Origin: Chloroflexi bacterium UBA5177
GTDB taxonomy: Bacteria > Chloroflexota > UBA5177
NCBI GenBank assembly: GCA_002413265.1
Contig: DHWR01000026.1
Location: 3,796-9,729 of the forward strand
Length of the DNA stretch: 5,934 nucleotides
Direction: 5' to 3'
Shown: positions 1-5,177 of the stretch, piece after piece
Numbering within the stretch: the stretch's first letter is position 1
Layout of the letters: each line of letters starts with the position of its first letter
Program-made: the position numbers and the translations under genes
Notes under the pieces: model-generated
The model's database searches: none
What the model was told of the DNA's origin: nothing
Seen by the model: the letters and a program-made list of their open reading frames with translations, nothing else

Positions 1-1401
1 CTCGCCTCCGCGTTCATCCCCGTGTTCGCCGGTCTGGTTGAGAAGCGGGACGAACGCCAGGCCTGGGCGGTCGCCTCCAGCGTTCTGAACAGCATTGCCC
101 TGGCCCTGGCGGCGATGGCGGCTCTCGCCTTCGTCTTTGCCCCGCAGATCATGGGCTTTCTCGTCAACGGACACGCTCACGGTCCGTGCAACGGATTCAC
201 CACCGCTCAGGTCGGCTTGACCGTCAGCCTCACCAGAATCATGCTCCTGCAACCGATATTCCTGGGCCTGGCCGCCATCGTCACCTCCGTCCTTCAGACT
301 TACCACCGGTTCGCGCTCACCGCCATCGCCCCATTGCTCTATAACCTGTCGGTCATCGGCGGAGCGCTTGCCGGCAAGGCGGCCGGCATCGAGGCCCTGG
401 CGTGGGCCGTCGTCCTGGGAGCGGCCGCCCAGCTCCTCATTCAGCTGCCGGGTCTGATACCGGAAGCGCGCCGCTTCCTTCTCGAGCTGAACTGGGGGCT
501 GCCCGCCTCCCGAGAGGTTCTCCGCCTCTTCATCCCGCGCGTCATCGGGCTGGGAGCGTTTCAGGCGATGCTGTTCATCACGCTCTACCTCGCCGCGCGT
601 CTTCCCTGCGGGATGGTTGGCGCCATAAATTACTCCTGGTTGCTGATCTCGTTTCCGGTCGGAGCGCTGGGGACAGCCGCGGCCACCGCGATCTTCCCCA
701 CGCTGAGCCGGCTTACGGCGGCCGAGGATCTGCGAGCAGTCGCCCAGACCGTCAATCGCAGTCTTCGACTCGTGCTCTTTCTGGCTATTCCCGCCGCCGC
801 GGGCCTTATCGTGCTGCGGCGGCCGATCGTCAATCTTCTCTACTTCCGGGGAGAATGGACCGCTGCAGACACCGAGCAAACCGCCTTTGCCCTGCTGTTC
901 TACGCCCTCGCTCTGGCTCCGCTCACGGCCATCGAGGTCTTGCCGCGAGTCTTCTACGCCATGCGCGACACGATTTCGCCGGTCCGCATCGCGCTCGTCG
1001 CCGTCACCGTCGATGCCGTGCTGAGCGTGGTCCTGGTGCACTGGCTGCCCCGCGCCTCAGGGCAGGGAGGTCTGGCCCTGGCCACCGCGATCGCCAGCGC
1101 CGCCCAGGCGATCTGGCTGGCCATCGCTCTCAATGGACGCCTTCGAGGCTTGGGGTTCGACTCTTTGCGGCGAGCCATCGCCGACGCGACCATTGCCAGT
1201 CTTGTCATGGCGCTGGTTCTGTACGATGCGTTGGATCCGTTGACGGCGATCTTCGCACAACATGGCGTCGGCGCTTTTTTCACCGTCGCCGTCGAAATCG
1301 TGCTGGGAGGCGCGACCTTCGCGGCCGTGGCGTATCTCCGTGCCTCACCCGAGCTCTGGCAGGTTCGAGGAATGTTCCTCGGCCGGTACGAACGCCTTTA
1401 A
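1..1401 (+). CDS. murJ: Lipid II flippase MurJ (MviN family), 5'-truncated
   Basis: Partial gene. The frame is open from base 1, so the GTG at 22 is internal and not the start. The visible 466 residues begin with LASAFIPVF, which matches the conserved stretch about 60-70 residues into MurJ proteins. The first one or two membrane segments and their conserved arginines are therefore missing. The rest is a polytopic membrane protein of the MOP superfamily with many hydrophobic helices. It includes the family-typical segments INYSWLLISFPVGALGTA, IFPTLSRL and RVFYAMRDTISPV. MurJ moves lipid-linked peptidoglycan precursor (lipid II) from the inner to the outer face of the cytoplasmic membrane. It ends in TAA at 1399-1401 and is convergent with rplL, separated by a shared hairpin terminator. 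Promoter and start lie outside the window. The family call is secure; the function is inferred from the family. Confidence 0.93.
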   Translation, partial: LASAFIPVFAGLVEKRDERQAWAVASSVLNSIALALAAMAALAFVFAPQIMGFLVNGHAHGPCNGFTTAQVGLTVSLTRIMLLQPIFLGLAAIVTSVLQTYHRFALTAIAPLLYNLSVIGGALAGKAAGIEALAWAVVLGAAAQLLIQLPGLIPEARRFLLELNWGLPASREVLRLFIPRVIGLGAFQAMLFITLYLAARLPCGMVGAINYSWLLISFPVGALGTAAATAIFPTLSRLTAAEDLRAVAQTVNRSLRLVLFLAIPAAAGLIVLRRPIVNLLYFRGEWTAADTEQTAFALLFYALALAPLTAIEVLPRVFYAMRDTISPVRIALVAVTVDAVLSVVLVHWLPRASGQGGLALATAIASAAQAIWLAIALNGRLRGLGFDSLRRAIADATIASLVMALVLYDALDPLTAIFAQHGVGAFFTVAVEIVLGGATFAAVAYLRASPELWQVRGMFLGRYERL

Positions 1402-1404
1402 ATG

Positions 1405-1434
1405 AAACAGGGGAGGCGGATGCCTCCCCTGTTT
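1405..1434. terminator. Bidirectional hairpin terminator between murJ and rplL
   Basis: A perfect inverted repeat: 13-base arms at 1405-1417 (AAACAGGGGAGGC) and 1422-1434, with a GGAT loop at 1418-1421. It fills the 43-base gap between two convergent stop codons. The A-rich left arm and T-rich right arm supply a short U run to transcripts from either side: GTTT on the + strand, and GTTTCATTT on the - strand. It should end both the murJ transcript and the secE-to-rplL operon. The U tracts are short, so strength is uncertain. Confidence 0.9.
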
Positions 1435-1444
1435 CCAGGTCTCG

Positions 1445-1855
1445 CTACTTGACCTCGACCTCGGCGCCGGCGTCCGTGAGCTTGGCGCGAACTTCCTCGG
1501 CCCGATCCTTCGGCACGTTCTCGACGACCGGCTTCGGAGCTTCGTCCACCAGTGCCTTGGCCTCTTTGAGGCCAAGCTGAGTGATCTCGCGAACAGCCTT
1601 GATCACGTTGATCTTCTGCTGTCCGGCATTGGTGAGCACCACCGAGAACTCGGTCTGCTCCTCGGCAGGCGCCTCGGCGTCCGCGGCTCCGCCTGTTGGA
1701 GCGGCGGCGGCCGCGACCGGCGCGGCTGCCGTTACCCCGAAGCGCTCCTCGAATTTCTTGATGAAGTCAGATATTTCGAGGATCGTCATCTTCTCGAACT
1801 GCTCGAGAAGCTCGTCGGTACCGCCTGCGGCCGCCTTCTTGGTTGCTGTTGCCAT
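1445..1855 (-). CDS. rplL: 50S ribosomal protein bL12 (L7/L12)
   Basis: 136 residues. L12 dimers form the mobile stalk of the large subunit and recruit the translational GTPases (EF-Tu, EF-G, IF2, RF3). Order of parts: a low-complexity Ala/Lys/Gly stretch (1-12), the dimerisation domain that binds L10 (about 13-42, with [20 protein letters not shown]), an Ala/Pro-rich flexible hinge (about 43-67), and the conserved C-terminal domain (68-136, with [19 protein letters not shown]). It is about 15 residues longer than the E. coli protein because of the N-terminal tail and long hinge. The ATG at 1855-1853 has a strong AGGAGAGG ribosome binding site at 1868-1861. It is last in the operon, with stop TAG, followed directly by the hairpin terminator. 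No rpoB follows. Confidence 0.97.
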   Translation of the reverse strand: MATATKKAAAGGTDELLEQFEKMTILEISDFIKKFEERFGVTAAAPVAAAAAPTGGAADAEAPAEEQTEFSVVLTNAGQQKINVIKAVREITQLGLKEAKALVDEAPKPVVENVPKDRAEEVRAKLTDAGAEVEVK

Positions 1856-1906
1856 TGTTACCTCTCCTTTTGTTTATCTCGGTTTGTTTGTGTGGCTCTT
1901 GCCGGT
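1856..1906 (-). promoter_or_regulatory. A-rich, little-structured rplL translation-initiation leader with strong SD
   Basis: Read on the - strand, the stretch before the rplL ATG is unusually rich in A (for example CACAAACAAAC and GATAAACAAAAGG) for this GC-rich DNA. It shows no obvious hairpin and ends in the SD AGGAGAGG. An open A-rich leader favours initiation and fits the need for several L12 copies per ribosome. The composition is seen directly; the effect on expression is inferred. Confidence 0.4.
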
Positions 1907-1943
1907 CCCCCAAGGGCACCCCTAAAGGGGTGCGGCTAGGGGG
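1907..1943. repeat. Palindromic intergenic repeat, copy A (rplJ-rplL gap)
   Basis: The core GCACCCCTAAAGGGGTGC (1916-1933) is a perfect 7-bp inverted repeat with a TAAA loop, followed by GGCTA. It shares GGGCACCCCTAAAGG, then the GTGCGGCTA end, with copies B and C upstream of rplJ. Here the flanks CCCCC (1907-1911) and GGGGG (1939-1943) can add an outer stem. It lies 10 bases after the rplJ stop codon. It resembles a REP-type interspersed element. It could stabilise the upstream mRNA end or partly stop transcription, but no U run follows it. Confidence 0.75.
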
Positions 1944-1952
1944 AGCAGCTTG

Positions 1953-2486
1953 TCATGCCGCCTCGCCTGAGGCTTGTTTCTTCTCTTCTAGAGCCTGCAT
2001 GAGCCCCGCGACCTCACGAGCCGGCGCCTGCAGCACGGCCAATGTCTGCGCCATCGGCGCCTGAAGCGCGCCCAGCAGCTGAGCAAGCAGGGTCTCTCTG
2101 GACGGAAGATCCGCCAGCCGCTCGACCTCGCTCGCCGACATTGAGTGACCGGCGATCACGCCGCCCTTGATGCTGACCACCCGATTTCGTCGCACGAAGT
2201 CTCGCAAAAGCCTGGCTGGACTAACCTCGTCCGCCATCCCGAAGGCGATCGCGGTGGGACCTTCAAGCAGATCCGGAGCGACCTCTACCTCGGCTCGGCC
2301 GGCGGCGATTTGGAGCAAGGTGTTCTTGGCGACCACAAAATCGACCTGCTGCTCGTCCAGCGCTCGTCGCAGGGCCGTGATCGCGGCCACGGTCAAACCT
2401 CGGTAGTCGAGCATCACCGCGCCCCGCGCCTCGCGCAGCTTTTGCTCGAGCTCGTCGATGGTGCGTGCCTTGGCTTCTGTAGGCAT
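1953..2486 (-). CDS. rplJ: 50S ribosomal protein uL10
   Basis: 177 residues. L10 anchors L12 dimers to the base of the GTPase stalk next to L11 on 23S rRNA. The N-terminal RNA-binding domain (1 to about 128) has the family features MLDYRGLT (25-32), the VVAKNTLL segment (51-58) and EGPTAIAF (75-82). The C-terminal L12-binding helix (about 130-171) contains LQAP twice, at 141-144 and 152-155, and is roughly 10 residues longer than in Bacillus-type L10. In its family L10, bound to L12, also represses its own mRNA; an L10 leader lies directly upstream. The ATG at 2486-2484 is chosen because AAGGAGGA (2498-2491) sits immediately before it and the family start fits. A second ATG 4 bases upstream is out of frame. 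Stop TGA. Confidence 0.97.
   Translation of the reverse strand: MPTEAKARTIDELEQKLREARGAVMLDYRGLTVAAITALRRALDEQQVDFVVAKNTLLQIAAGRAEVEVAPDLLEGPTAIAFGMADEVSPARLLRDFVRRNRVVSIKGGVIAGHSMSASEVERLADLPSRETLLAQLLGALQAPMAQTLAVLQAPAREVAGLMQALEEKKQASGEAA
2001..2066 (-). repeat. 11-residue tandem duplication inside the rplJ C-terminal helix
   Basis: Codons 141-151 (2066-2034) encode LQAPMAQTLAV and codons 152-162 (2033-2001) encode LQAPAREVAGL. At the DNA level CAGGCGCCG recurs exactly 33 bases apart. Each 10-11 residue segment of this helix in L10 proteins binds one L12 dimer, so the extra unit may represent an additional dimer site. Confidence 0.55.
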
Positions 2487-2523
2487 TCATTCCTCCTTTC
2501 TTGGGGACTGGAGGAGCGGACAT

Positions 2524-2554
2524 AACGAAACGCCTCGGGAACCGGCCGAGGCGT
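2524..2554 (-). terminator. Attenuator hairpin upstream of rplJ
   Basis: On the - strand a perfect 9-bp stem forms between ACGCCTCGG (2554-2546) and CCGAGGCGT (2538-2530), with a 7-base loop CCGGTTC, followed by the imperfect U run TTTCGTT (2530-2524). It ends about 25 bases before the rplJ ribosome binding site. GCCTCGGC (2552-2545), most of its 5' arm, is fully complementary to GCCGAGGC (2600-2593) in the L10 leader. Terminator and alternative fold therefore exclude each other. The weak U run leaves open a role through mRNA stability or pausing. Confidence 0.65.
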
Positions 2555-2562
2555 CAAGAGCA

Positions 2563-2580
2563 AAACGGAAGCATCCGTTT
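2563..2580 (-). promoter_or_regulatory. Small hairpin between the two antiterminator arms
   Basis: AAACGGA (2580-2574) and TCCGTTT (2569-2563) form a 7-bp stem with loop TGCT, followed by TG. It lies between the L10 leader and the attenuator stem, within the loop that would close if GCCGAGGC pairs with GCCTCGGC. It may bring those arms together or act as a pause hairpin; this is inference. Confidence 0.5.
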
Positions 2581-2587
2581 GTTCGTT

Positions 2588-2650
2588 CAACTGCCTCGGC
2601 AGGATTCTTTAAGCGGATCCCCGCTCCTGCTGTCTTGGGCTATTCAGTTG
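2588..2650 (-). ncRNA. Ribosomal protein L10 leader (cis-regulatory RNA of rplJL)
   Basis: The - strand carries the hallmark L10 leader sequence: AAGACAGCAGG (2636-2626) and, after a short variable hairpin, CCTGCCGAGG (2603-2594). Stems that can be traced are an outer stem CAACTG (2650-2645) with CAGTTG (2593-2588); a central stem GCAGGA (2630-2625) with TCCTGC (2604-2599); and an apical hairpin GCGG (2624-2621) with CCGC (2616-2613), loop GGAT. TTAAAGAA (2612-2605) forms the asymmetric internal loop on the 3' side. In this RNA family the L10(L12) complex binds the leader and lowers rplJL expression. Position directly before rplJ, and the downstream terminator sharing its 3' arm, agree with that role. 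Confidence 0.88.
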
Positions 2651-2656
2651 TGTTTT

Positions 2657-2685
2657 AGTATACGTTCCCCTCTGTGGAGGGGGCA
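2657..2685 (-). promoter_or_regulatory. Possible internal promoter for rplJL
   Basis: A good -10 box, TATACT, lies at 2662-2657. Counting about 7 bases on, transcription would begin at 2651-2650, exactly where the outer stem of the L10 leader starts. The -35 position (about 2685-2680, TGCCCC) matches poorly and overlaps repeat copy B. There is no TGn extended -10. The coincidence with the leader start is the main support. Confidence 0.4.
2667..2682. repeat. Small inverted repeat next to repeat copy B
   Basis: CCCCTC (2667-2672) and GAGGGG (2677-2682) form a 6-bp stem with loop TGTG, directly adjoining the copy B palindrome. No U run follows on either strand. It may be an extension of the repeat element. 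Confidence 0.5.
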
Positions 2686-2707
2686 CCCCTAAAGGGGTGC
2701 GGCTACA
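2681..2707. repeat. Palindromic intergenic repeat, copy B (rplA-rplJ gap)
   Basis: The core GCACCCCTAAAGGGGTGC (2683-2700) is identical to copy A, then GGCTACA (2701-2707). It is a perfect 7-bp stem with a TAAA loop. It is followed at 44-base spacing by copy C, whose flank is also similar (GGCTACA, one base, then a GGG-rich stretch). Confidence 0.8.
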
Positions 2708-2724
2708 AGGGGTGGGCTCCGGCG

Positions 2725-2751
2725 GGGCACCCCTAAAGGAGTGCGGCTACA
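2725..2751. repeat. Palindromic intergenic repeat, copy C (just after rplA)
   Basis: GGGCACCCCTAAAGG then AGTGCGGCTACA: the same element with one change (G to A at 2740). In the - strand transcript of the operon the change turns a C-G pair into a U-G wobble, so the hairpin survives there, while on + strand RNA it becomes a C-A mismatch. It begins 10 bases after the rplA stop codon and is the nearest thing to a 3' hairpin for rplA. Confidence 0.75.
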
Positions 2752-2761
2752 CGGGTTTGGG

Positions 2762-3487
2762 TTATGACGCGGCGGCTCGCAGTTCTGTTGTTGCGGTGTT
2801 TTCCAATTTCAGGCCGGGGCCCATGGTGGGTGTCAGGGCAATTGTTTTCAGGTAGGTGCCTTTAGCTCCCGAGGGACGTGCGCGCATGATCGCGTCGACC
2901 ATAATGCCCAGGTTTTCGAGCAACTGCTCCTCGTCGAAGGAAACCTTGCCGATGGGGACGTGAACGATCCCCGTGCGGTCCACCCGGAACTCCACGCGAC
3001 CCTTGCGGATCTCCTCGATAGCCTTGCCGATGTCGGCAGTCACCGTGCCCGTCTTCGGGTTCGGCATCAGGCCACGGGGGCCCAGCACACGGCCCAGCTT
3101 CCCAACCGTACCCATCATGTCGGGTGTCGCCACCGCCACGTCGAAATCGGTCCAGCCGTCCTGGATGCGCTTGGCCACGTCGTCGCCGCCGACCACATCG
3201 GCTCCCGCCTCTTCGGCCTCTCGGACCTTATCTCCCTGAGCGAAGGCGACGATGCGCGGCTGCTTGCCTGTGCCATGCGGCAGAACGACGACGCCGCGAA
3301 CCACCTGGTCCGCGTGACGCGGGTCCACGCCGAGACGCATGTGCAGCTCGACGGTTCCGTCGAACTTCGTGATCGACACCTCCTTGACTAGCGAAACCGC
3401 CTCTTGTGGCGTATATTCGCGATCTGGGTCGACCTTTTCAATGGCCGCAAGATACTTCTTGCCGTGCCCTCCAGATGATCGTGCCAT
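2762..3487 (-). CDS. rplA: 50S ribosomal protein uL1
   Basis: 241 residues, close to the usual bacterial length. L1 forms the mobile stalk at the E site that helps deacylated tRNA leave. It is also known in other bacteria as a translational repressor of the rplKA mRNA. The family signature region is intact: [15 protein letters not shown] (131-145) followed by TGTVT (146-150). [18 protein letters not shown] (167-184) and the C-terminal TMGPGLKL (221-228) are also typical. The ATG at 3487-3485 has AGGAGG at 3499-3494, 6 bases upstream. The gap to rplK is 67 bases. Stop TAA, followed within 10 bases by repeat copy C. Confidence 0.98.
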   Translation of the reverse strand: MARSSGGHGKKYLAAIEKVDPDREYTPQEAVSLVKEVSITKFDGTVELHMRLGVDPRHADQVVRGVVVLPHGTGKQPRIVAFAQGDKVREAEEAGADVVGGDDVAKRIQDGWTDFDVAVATPDMMGTVGKLGRVLGPRGLMPNPKTGTVTADIGKAIEEIRKGRVEFRVDRTGIVHVPIGKVSFDEEQLLENLGIMVDAIMRARPSGAKGTYLKTIALTPTMGPGLKLENTATTELRAAAS

Positions 3488-3554
3488 CTATGCCCTCCTC
3501 GTTGGTGATGCGGCCCGGCACAGGCCTCCCAACACCGGCGCGCAGCGTGTTTCG

Positions 3555-3974
3555 CTACGCGACTGTAATACCCATGCTGCGGGCGGTTCCCTCGATGATC
3601 TTCTCGGCCGCCTCGATCGTCGTCGCATTGAGATCTGGAGCCTTCGTCTCGGCGATCTCCCTCAACTGAGCGCGAGTGATGCTGCCCACCTTTGCCCGAT
3701 TGGGGGTCGCCGAGCCACTCGCCACGCCCGCCGCCTTGCGCAGCAGATCGGCTGCCGGAGGCGTCTTAAGAACGAAGTTGAAGGAGCGATCCTCAAAGAC
3801 CGTGATCTCTACGGGAATGACGGTGCCTGCCTGTGACGCGGTGCGTTCGTTGTACTGCTTCACGAACTCCATGACGTTCAGGTGCGGCGCAACCGCCGGA
3901 CCCACCGGCGGGGCGGGGGTCGCCTTGCCGGCCTCGATCTGCAGCTTGATGACTGCCTTTATTTTTTTCGCCAA
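3555..3974 (-). CDS. rplK: 50S ribosomal protein uL11
   Basis: 139 residues, 1-2 shorter than usual. L11 binds the GTPase-associated centre of 23S rRNA at the base of the L10-L12 stalk, and is part of the thiostrepton-type antibiotic site. The N-terminal domain (1 to about 70) has [17 protein letters not shown] (11-27) and [13 protein letters not shown] (53-65). The C-terminal rRNA-binding domain has [13 protein letters not shown] (71-83), the LNATTIEAA helix and GTARSMGI (129-136). Residues 26-36 read [11 protein letters not shown], where the common form is PALGQHGVNIME: one residue shorter and changed. The start is TTG at 3974-3972. It is chosen because [13 protein letters not shown] is the standard N-terminus, AAGGAG sits 8 bases upstream, and the next in-frame ATG is at residue 35, within the domain. 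Stop TAG. Confidence 0.97.
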   Translation of the reverse strand: MAKKIKAVIKLQIEAGKATPAPPVGPAVAPHLNVMEFVKQYNERTASQAGTVIPVEITVFEDRSFNFVLKTPPAADLLRKAAGVASGSATPNRAKVGSITRAQLREIAETKAPDLNATTIEAAEKIIEGTARSMGITVA

Positions 3975-3982
3975 CGTCCCTT

Positions 3983-3989
3983 CTCCTTA
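3983..3989 (-). promoter_or_regulatory. rplK ribosome binding site overlapping the nusG stop codon
   Basis: TAAGGAG on the - strand: the nusG stop TAA (3989-3987) is also the start of the rplK Shine-Dalgarno sequence, 8 bases before the TTG. This packing suggests that ribosomes ending on nusG help initiate rplK, and it supports the TTG start. Confidence 0.75.
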
Positions 3990-4601
3990 GAGCTTCTCGA
4001 CCTGGAGGAAGTCCAGCTCAACCGGAGTCTCCCGGCCAAAGAAGCTGACCAGCACTTTGACCTTGTTGCGTTCCGTGCTGACCTCGTCGACCACGCCGAT
4101 GAACTCGGAGAACGGGCCATCGATGATGCGGACGTTCTGGCCCCGTGTGAAGGTCGGCTTGATCTTGGGCGCCTCCGCCTCGGTCTGCTTGAGGATCGCC
4201 TTGACCTCGCGGTCCATCAACGGAATCGGTTTGTTCTCGGCGCCTACGAAGCTGGTAACGCCAGGTGTGTTCCGGACCACGAACCACGCCTCGTTTGAGC
4301 TCTTATCACCTTCCTTGAGCTCGATCATATTGACCAGCACGTAACCAGGGAACATCTTGCGCTCGACTGGCTCCCGTTTGCCGTTCTTCATTTCGATGGT
4401 CGTCTCCGAGGGGACGACCACCTCGTAGATCTTGTCCTGCATCTGCATGGATTCGATGCGGTGCTCGAGATTGGTCTTGACCTTCTTCTCATACCCCGAG
4501 TAGGTGTGGATCACATACCACTTCGAATCCGGGTGCTCAACGAGCGCCTCGATTTCAGTCTCTTCGGGCGTCGCGTCAGGGATGTCTGCAAGTGCTGCCA
4601 T
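3987..4601 (-). CDS. nusG: Transcription elongation/termination factor NusG
   Basis: 204 residues. NusG binds RNA polymerase through its NGN domain, and its KOW domain contacts partners such as Rho or ribosomal protein S10. An acidic tail (1-26, not conserved) precedes the NGN domain (27 to about 140), which starts with KWYVIHTYSGYEKKV and contains the hallmark RKMFPGYVLV (81-90) and NTPGVTSFVG (111-120). A linker leads to the KOW domain (about 152-204) with GQNVRIIDGPFSEFIGVV and FFGRETPVELDFLQVEKL. The ATG at 4601-4599 has GGAGAG at 4616-4611. There are 18 bases after the secE stop and 12 bases before rplK, so it is co-transcribed with both. Confidence 0.98.
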   Translation of the reverse strand: MAALADIPDATPEETEIEALVEHPDSKWYVIHTYSGYEKKVKTNLEHRIESMQMQDKIYEVVVPSETTIEMKNGKREPVERKMFPGYVLVNMIELKEGDKSSNEAWFVVRNTPGVTSFVGAENKPIPLMDREVKAILKQTEAEAPKIKPTFTRGQNVRIIDGPFSEFIGVVDEVSTERNKVKVLVSFFGRETPVELDFLQVEKL

Positions 4602-4619
4602 ACGGATTGTCTCTCCGGT

Positions 4620-4934
4620 CTACTGCCCGAGAATGGGCTTGATGGCCAGGTTGAGGATCTCATCGGCGAGGCCGAGAAAAGCCGCGATTGCCACCGTCAT
4701 GCCGATGACCGCGACGGTGAGGTTGGAGGCGTCCTGCCAGTTCGGCCAGGTTACCTTGCGAAGCTCGGAGATCGACTCTCGGTAGAAGTCGCCGATCGAG
4801 TTGCTGCCCAATCGTCGAGATGCTTGATCGGCTCGGCTCGTGGCCGCGGTTTTTGCGGGCGCAGCCGACCGCCGCGGGGAGCGACTTGCTGGAGACGTCT
4901 TATCTTGCGGCGGGGGCGCCGTCGACTTTGCCAC
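4620..4934 (-). CDS. secE: Preprotein translocase subunit SecE
   Basis: 104 residues. SecE clamps SecY in the cytoplasmic-membrane SecYEG channel. A Pro/Ala/Ser-rich basic N-terminal tail (1-45, little conserved) is followed by the conserved amphipathic region FYRESISELRKVTWPNWQDA (50-69), then one transmembrane segment (about 72-91) and a short C-terminus. It is the single-span SecE type, longer than minimal SecE only because of the tail. The start is GTG at 4934-4932. An in-frame TGA at 4943-4941 excludes any longer version, and GAGGTGA (4947-4941) is a good SD 6 bases upstream. Stop TAG. It precedes nusG, as in most bacteria. rpmG, often found just upstream, is absent. Confidence 0.96.
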   Translation of the reverse strand: MAKSTAPPPQDKTSPASRSPRRSAAPAKTAATSRADQASRRLGSNSIGDFYRESISELRKVTWPNWQDASNLTVAVIGMTVAIAAFLGLADEILNLAIKPILGQ

Positions 4935-4998
4935 GGGGACTCACCTCGACTCAGGGATAAAGGGTCCGCTCACACATGGGCCACGCCGGCCGGGAGTT

Positions 4999-5074
4999 TG
5001 GCAGGCCCGACACGACTCGAACGTGCAACCTGCGGTTTTGGAGACCGCTGCTCTACCAATTGAGCTACGGGCCT
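4999..5074 (-). tRNA. tRNA-Trp (anticodon CCA)
   Basis: A full cloverleaf on the - strand, 76 bases including an encoded 3' CCA (5001-4999). Acceptor AGGCCCG pairs perfectly with CGGGCCT; D stem GCTC/GAGC; anticodon stem GCGGT/ACCGC with loop CTCCAAA, giving anticodon CCA; T stem GCACG/CGTGT (one G-U) with loop TTCGAGT; discriminator base G73. It reads UGG codons. It lies 64 bases before secE with no terminator between, so it is probably cut out of the operon transcript. Confidence 0.97.
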
Positions 5075-5114
5075 GTGCCGTCGGGATCACGAAATTCAGC
5101 CCATAAATAATAGG

Positions 5115-5135
5115 ACCGGCCCCAGGGGGCTCGGT
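5115..5135 (-). promoter_or_regulatory. Hairpin at the predicted 5' end of the operon transcript
   Basis: ACCG (5135-5132) and GCCC (5130-5127) pair with GGGC (5122-5119) and CGGT (5118-5115), an 8-bp stem with one bulged A and loop CCTG. It begins within a base or two of the predicted transcription start. It may protect the 5' end. No U run follows, so it is unlikely to be a terminator for the upstream gene. Confidence 0.4.
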
Positions 5136-5142
5136 TCGACCA

Positions 5143-5172
5143 AGTATAGGCGAGTCGCCGGGAAAGAGTCAA
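5143..5172 (-). promoter_or_regulatory. Sigma70-type promoter for tRNA-Trp-secE-nusG-rpl operon
   Basis: On the - strand: -35 TTGACT (5172-5167), an 18-base spacer, and -10 TATACT (5148-5143). The predicted start is near 5136, about 60 bases before the tRNA. Five of six bases match the consensus at both boxes. It begins 5 bases after the stop codon of the preceding glycosyltransferase gene. Confidence 0.75.
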
Positions 5173-5177
5173 CGGCT

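Noticed and set aside
402..1580. Open frame on the + strand of about 390 codons inside murJ and into rplL
   Set aside because: An Arg/Ser-rich out-of-frame shadow of murJ, crossing the terminator and antisense to rplL; typical of GC-rich DNA.
1907..2751. Repeats as a possible CRISPR array
   Set aside because: Only three copies, unevenly spaced (about 767 and 44 bases apart), separated by a whole gene, and each self-palindromic; no cas genes.
2960..3391. Open frame on the + strand antisense to rplA
   Set aside because: Shadow of a strongly conserved L1 gene, with no ribosome binding site and no recognisable domain.
3488..3554. Possible L1 autoregulatory site in the rplK-rplA gap
   Set aside because: A weak GGTG/CACC hairpin with GGCC repeats can be drawn, but it does not clearly show the L1 rRNA-mimic structure, and a known site would be expected nearer rplK.
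4461..5063. Open frame on the + strand antisense to nusG, secE and the tRNA
   Set aside because: It runs through the tRNA gene and opposite two conserved genes; its composition is that of an antisense shadow.
5107..5112. TATTAT as a second -10 box before the tRNA
   Set aside because: No acceptable -35 lies 16-18 bases upstream; the TTGACT/TATACT pair is far better.
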